This document shows, piece by piece, positions 8,189 through 10,761 of a stretch of 10,761 nt of DNA; positions within the stretch are counted from its first letter, which is position 1; the number at the start of each line of letters is the position of its first letter. The stretch is from an uncultured Clostridia bacterium (GTDB taxonomy: Bacteria; Bacillota; Clostridia; TANB77; CAG-508). A program made the position numbers and the translations under genes. The notes under the pieces are model-generated. The model saw nothing but the letters and a program-made list of their open reading frames with translations. It was not told the origin of the DNA and made no database searches. The stretch is from the NCBI GenBank assembly GCA_934183045.1, contig CAKPRW010000052.1, positions 1-10,761 on the forward strand. The letters run 5' to 3'.

Positions 8189-8204
8189 CAAACTCTTGTT
8201 TTTG
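8189..8204 (+). promoter_or_regulatory. Possible LexA-like operator over the uvrA -35 region
   Basis: CAAACTCTTGTTTTTG contains the symmetric half-sites AAAC-N4-GTTT. Clostridial LexA sites are of the GAAC-N4-GTTC/T type, so this differs at the first G. It overlaps the proposed -35 hexamer, where a repressor would block transcription, and uvrA is a common SOS gene. In such AT-rich DNA a chance match is quite possible. Confidence 0.3.
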
Positions 8205-8224
8205 TTTTGAAAATATAGTATAAT
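8196..8224 (+). promoter_or_regulatory. Sigma-A-type promoter for uvrA
   Basis: A perfect -10 hexamer TATAAT lies at 8219-8224. Seventeen bases upstream is TTGTTT (8196-8201), which matches the -35 consensus only in TTG. Transcription would start near 8231, giving a leader of about 55 nt that contains the hairpin at 8241-8269. Confidence 0.7.
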
Positions 8225-8233
8225 TATTTTGTT

Positions 8234-8269
8234 AAAAAAATTGCCAAAAAGACCCGGCCCTTTTGGCAA
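8234..8269 (-). terminator. Terminator-like hairpin in the uvrA leader, oriented on the minus strand (copy 2 of the inverted pair)
   Basis: On the minus strand the arms 8269-8259 and 8251-8241 form an 11-pair stem, including one G-U, with the loop GCCGGGT, followed by seven Us (complement of 8240-8234). This is a textbook terminator on the minus strand. On the + strand the same G-U position becomes an A-C mismatch and the hairpin is followed by A's, so it should not terminate uvrA. No minus-strand gene is visible to its right within the window. It may stop antisense transcription, or act as a leader hairpin in the uvrA mRNA. Confidence 0.6.
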
Positions 8270-8286
8270 AAAAGTGGGGGAAGATT

Positions 8287-9870
8287 ATGAATGATAAGAT
8301 CATTATAAAAGGTGCAAAGGAACATAATTTGAAGAATATAGATTTGGAGATTCCAAGGGATAAGTTGGTTGTTGTTACAGGTTTGTCTGGATCTGGTAAG
8401 TCGTCTTTGGCGTTTGACACTTTGTATGCTGAGGGTCAAAGAAGGTATGTAGAGAGCTTGTCTTCTTATGCAAGACAGTTTTTGGGATTGATGGAAAAAC
8501 CTGATGTGGAAAGAATTGATGGACTTTCACCAGCTATTTCTATTGATCAGAAGACTACTTCTAAGAATCCACGTTCTACGGTTGGAACTGTGACAGAGAT
8601 TTATGATTATATTCGTTTGTTGTATGCAAGAATTGGTGTACCTTATTGTCCAAATTGCCATACAAAAATAGAGAAGCAAAGTATTGATCAAATTGTAGAT
8701 AATATCATGAATTTGAAGGAAGGTACTAAGATACAAGTTTTGGCACCAGTTGTAAGAGGCCGTAAAGGAGAATTTGTTAAGCAATTAGAAGGATACCAAA
8801 AAGAAGGCTTTGTAAGAGTAAGAATTGATGGAGAAATCTATGAATTAGGCGAAGATGATATTAAGATAGATAGAAAAAAGAAACATGACATAGCATTAAT
8901 TGTAGATAGATTAGTTGTAAAAAGTGATATTGTTAGTAGATTGACAGAATCTGTGGAAATAGCATTAAAACACGCCGATAATATGGTATTGATTGATATA
9001 GTAGGAGATAGTCCTAAATTATATAGTTGCAATTATGCATGTCCACATTGTGGATTTAGTTTCCCAGAATTAACACCAAGAATGTTTTCATTTAATAATC
9101 CATTTGGAGCTTGTGAAACATGTACAGGTATTGGATATTTAATGAAAATGGATGAGGATTTAATTGTACCAGATAAAAATAAGACACTATATGATGGTAT
9201 AAAAGCATTTGGTTCAAGTACAATGAAACGTGGAGATACAATGGCCAAAATGTATTTTGAAAGTATTGCTAAACATTATGATGTTGAAATTAAAAATAAA
9301 AAAATAAAAGATTTACCACGTTGGTTTATGGAAAAAATACTATATGGTACAGGTGATGAAGAAATTGATTTTGAATATACATCATATGCTGGAACTAGAA
9401 AGTTTACATCTCCATTTGAAGGGGTATTGCCTACATTAGATAGAAGATATAGAGAAACTAAATCACAAGGAATGAGAGATTTTTATGAAATGTATATGAC
9501 AGAAGCTCATTGTTACGCTTGTAATGGTGCGAGATTAAAGCCTGAAATATTAGCTATAAAAATTGGAGATAAAAACATTAATGAGTTAACTGAAATGTCA
9601 ATTAGACAAATTAAAGAATATTTGAATAATTTAGAATTAAACAAAACAGAAGCAATGATTTCAGAGTTGATATTAAAAGAAATTGATCAAAGGTTACAAT
9701 TCTTAATTGATGTGGGATTGGAATATTTAACCTTATCAAGAAGCAGTGGAACATTATCAGGAGGAGAGGCTCAAAGAATACGTCTTGCCACTCAAATTGG
9801 TTCAGGGTTAACAGGAGTGCTTTATATATTAGATGAACCAAGTATTCGGATTACACCAAAGAGACAATGA
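8287..9870 (+). CDS. uvrA: UvrA excinuclease subunit A, N-terminal part up to the frameshift
   Basis: UvrA is the damage-recognition ATPase of nucleotide excision repair; a dimer works with UvrB to find bulky DNA lesions. This frame encodes 527 aa: the first Walker A GLSGSGKS at 32-39, the conserved FDTLYAEGQRRYVESLSSYARQFLG block, a CPNCH motif near 120, the first zinc module Cys252-X2-Cys255-X20-Cys276-X2-Cys279, the HCYACNGARLKPE block near 402, the signature LSGGE at 490-494, and Walker B LDEP at 515-518. After residue 520 the frame departs from the family and stops seven codons later. The ATG at 8287 has the Shine-Dalgarno GGGGGAAG at 8276-8283 and matches the family N-terminus (MNDKIIIKGAKEHNLKNI); the in-frame ATG at 8263 lies within the leader hairpin and is rejected. 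The first ~120 codons use TTG/AAG heavily, unlike the rest. Confidence 0.95.
   Translation: MNDKIIIKGAKEHNLKNIDLEIPRDKLVVVTGLSGSGKSSLAFDTLYAEGQRRYVESLSSYARQFLGLMEKPDVERIDGLSPAISIDQKTTSKNPRSTVGTVTEIYDYIRLLYARIGVPYCPNCHTKIEKQSIDQIVDNIMNLKEGTKIQVLAPVVRGRKGEFVKQLEGYQKEGFVRVRIDGEIYELGEDDIKIDRKKKHDIALIVDRLVVKSDIVSRLTESVEIALKHADNMVLIDIVGDSPKLYSCNYACPHCGFSFPELTPRMFSFNNPFGACETCTGIGYLMKMDEDLIVPDKNKTLYDGIKAFGSSTMKRGDTMAKMYFESIAKHYDVEIKNKKIKDLPRWFMEKILYGTGDEEIDFEYTSYAGTRKFTSPFEGVLPTLDRRYRETKSQGMRDFYEMYMTEAHCYACNGARLKPEILAIKIGDKNINELTEMSIRQIKEYLNNLELNKTEAMISELILKEIDQRLQFLIDVGLEYLTLSRSSGTLSGGEAQRIRLATQIGSGLTGVLYILDEPSIRITPKRQ
9847..9847 (+). other. uvrA: Single-base insertion (C) breaking uvrA
   Basis: The sequence reads AGTATT-C-GGATTACACC. 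Without C9847 the codons give SIGLHQRDNDKLLATL, the canonical UvrA segment after LDEP. With it they give SIRITPKRQ and a stop at 9868-9870. The remaining frame is open to the window end, so this is one isolated lesion. It is either a sequencing or assembly error or a recent real mutation. Confidence 0.9.
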
Positions 9871-10761
9871 TAAACTATTGGCTACATTAAAAAAACTAAG
9901 AGATTTAGGAAATACACTTTTAGTAGTTGAACATGATGAAGACACAATGTATGCAGCAGATGAAATAATAGATATTGGACCAGGTGCAGGTGTTCATGGT
10001 GGAAACATTATGGCACAAGGTACTGCAGAGGAAATAAAAAAAGTAGAAAATTCTATTACAGGTCAATATTTAAGTGGAAGAAGAAAAATAGAAGTTCCAA
10101 AAACAAGAAGAAAAGCAGTAAAATCAAAATGTATAGAAGTAAAAGGAGCTACAGAACACAACTTAAAAAATATAGATGTAAAATTCCCACTTGGTGTATT
10201 TACTTGTGTAACAGGTGTTTCAGGTTCTGGAAAATCAACATTAGTAAATGAAATTTTATATAAAACAGTTGCTCAAAAATTAAATGGTGCAAATGAAAAG
10301 CCAGGAAAGTGTAAGACTGTTAAAGGAATTGAAAATATTGATAAAATAATAAATATAGACCAATCACCAATAGGAAGAACACCAAGAAGTAACCCGGCAA
10401 CATATACAGGAGTATTTGATGAAATAAGAAATATATTTGCAGAAACAAATGAGGCAAAATTACGTGGATATGGAAAAGGAAGATTTAGTTTTAATGTACC
10501 AGGAGGTAGATGTGAAAGTTGTCAAGGAGATGGAGTTCATAAAATAGAAATGCATTTCTTACCAGATGTTTATGTACCATGTGAAGTATGTAAAGGAAAA
10601 AGATATAATAGAGAAACATTAGAAGTAAAATATAAAGGAAAAAGTATTGCAGATGTATTAGATATGACAGTTGAAGAATCACTAGAATTCTTTGATAAAA
10701 TACCAAAAATAAAGCAAAAAATTCAAACACTATATGATGTTGGACTTGGCTATATTAAACT
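9848..10761 (+). pseudogene. uvrA: UvrA, C-terminal part in the shifted frame (runs off the window)
   Basis: This is the continuation of UvrA in the next frame, open without a stop from 9848 to the last base. Numbered as if C9847 were absent, it contains GLHQRDN from residue 521, LLVVEHDEDTMYAADEIIDIGPGAG (the first H-loop region), the second Walker A GVSGSGKST from 643, the NIDQSPIGRTPRSNPATYTG block, and the second zinc module Cys742-X2-Cys745-X19-Cys765-X2-Cys768 with KIEMHFLPDVYVPC and CKGKRYNRETLEVKYKGK. It ends at GLGYIK, just before the second signature and Walker B motifs. About 115 residues should remain beyond the window. Its sequence is well conserved with no other lesion, so it is not a decayed pseudogene. 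If the insertion is real, it lacks its own translation start and would not be made. Confidence 0.9.

Noticed and set aside
8263..8286. Longer UvrA start at the ATG at 8263
   Set aside because: It lies in the leader hairpin, has no Shine-Dalgarno sequence, and adds residues not found in the family; 8287 fits both the site and the conserved N-terminus.
1..10761. CRISPR arrays, tRNA or rRNA genes, transposases, or a defence system
   Set aside because: No regularly spaced repeats, no cloverleaf or rRNA-like sequence, and no integrase, transposase or nuclease genes other than exonuclease VII and UvrA were seen.

Overview
The window is a stretch of an AT-rich Bacillota (Firmicutes) chromosome, most likely a clostridial lineage. 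The evidence is A/T-ending codons throughout, strong AGGAGG-type ribosome binding sites, short intergenic gaps, every gene on the + strand, and the gene set xseA/xseB, YuiD-like, Fhs and UvrA. TGA is used as a stop and TGG encodes Trp, so the code is standard. The species cannot be fixed from the sequence alone.

Region 1 (1-3588) is a housekeeping block. It holds the 3' end of xseA (exonuclease VII large subunit), a small membrane-anchored acidic protein of unknown function, xseB (exonuclease VII small subunit), a YuiD/DUF212 'divergent PAP2' membrane protein with a TTG start, and fhs (formate-tetrahydrofolate ligase).

Region 2 (3653-8168) looks like an accessory efflux or sensing module. 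It has an AraC-type regulator with a C-terminal GyrI-like effector-binding domain, a rho-independent terminator, and two overlapping ABC half-exporters. The two ABC proteins form a textbook heterodimer. The first has lost the Walker B glutamate, the Q-loop glutamine and the H-loop histidine but keeps LSGGQ. The second keeps all catalytic residues but has a degenerate signature. Together they would make one working and one degenerate ATP site. A 16-bp hairpin follows the pair.

Region 3 (8189-10761) is uvrA (nucleotide excision repair) with its own sigma-A-type promoter, a possible LexA-like palindrome over the -35, and an unusual leader hairpin. The gene runs off the right edge. It carries one extra C at 9847, just after the first Walker B motif, which breaks the frame; removing that base restores a canonical UvrA sequence to the end of the window.

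The most notable non-coding structure is a pair of 35-nt hairpin/T-tract elements (4541-4575 on +, 8234-8268 on -). They match at 33 of 35 positions, lie in inverted orientation and bracket the ABC exporter genes. The first is an ordinary terminator after the AraC gene. The second lies in the uvrA 5' leader but is shaped to terminate transcription on the opposite strand, where no gene is seen. I found no CRISPR array, tRNA, rRNA, transposase or clearly new system.
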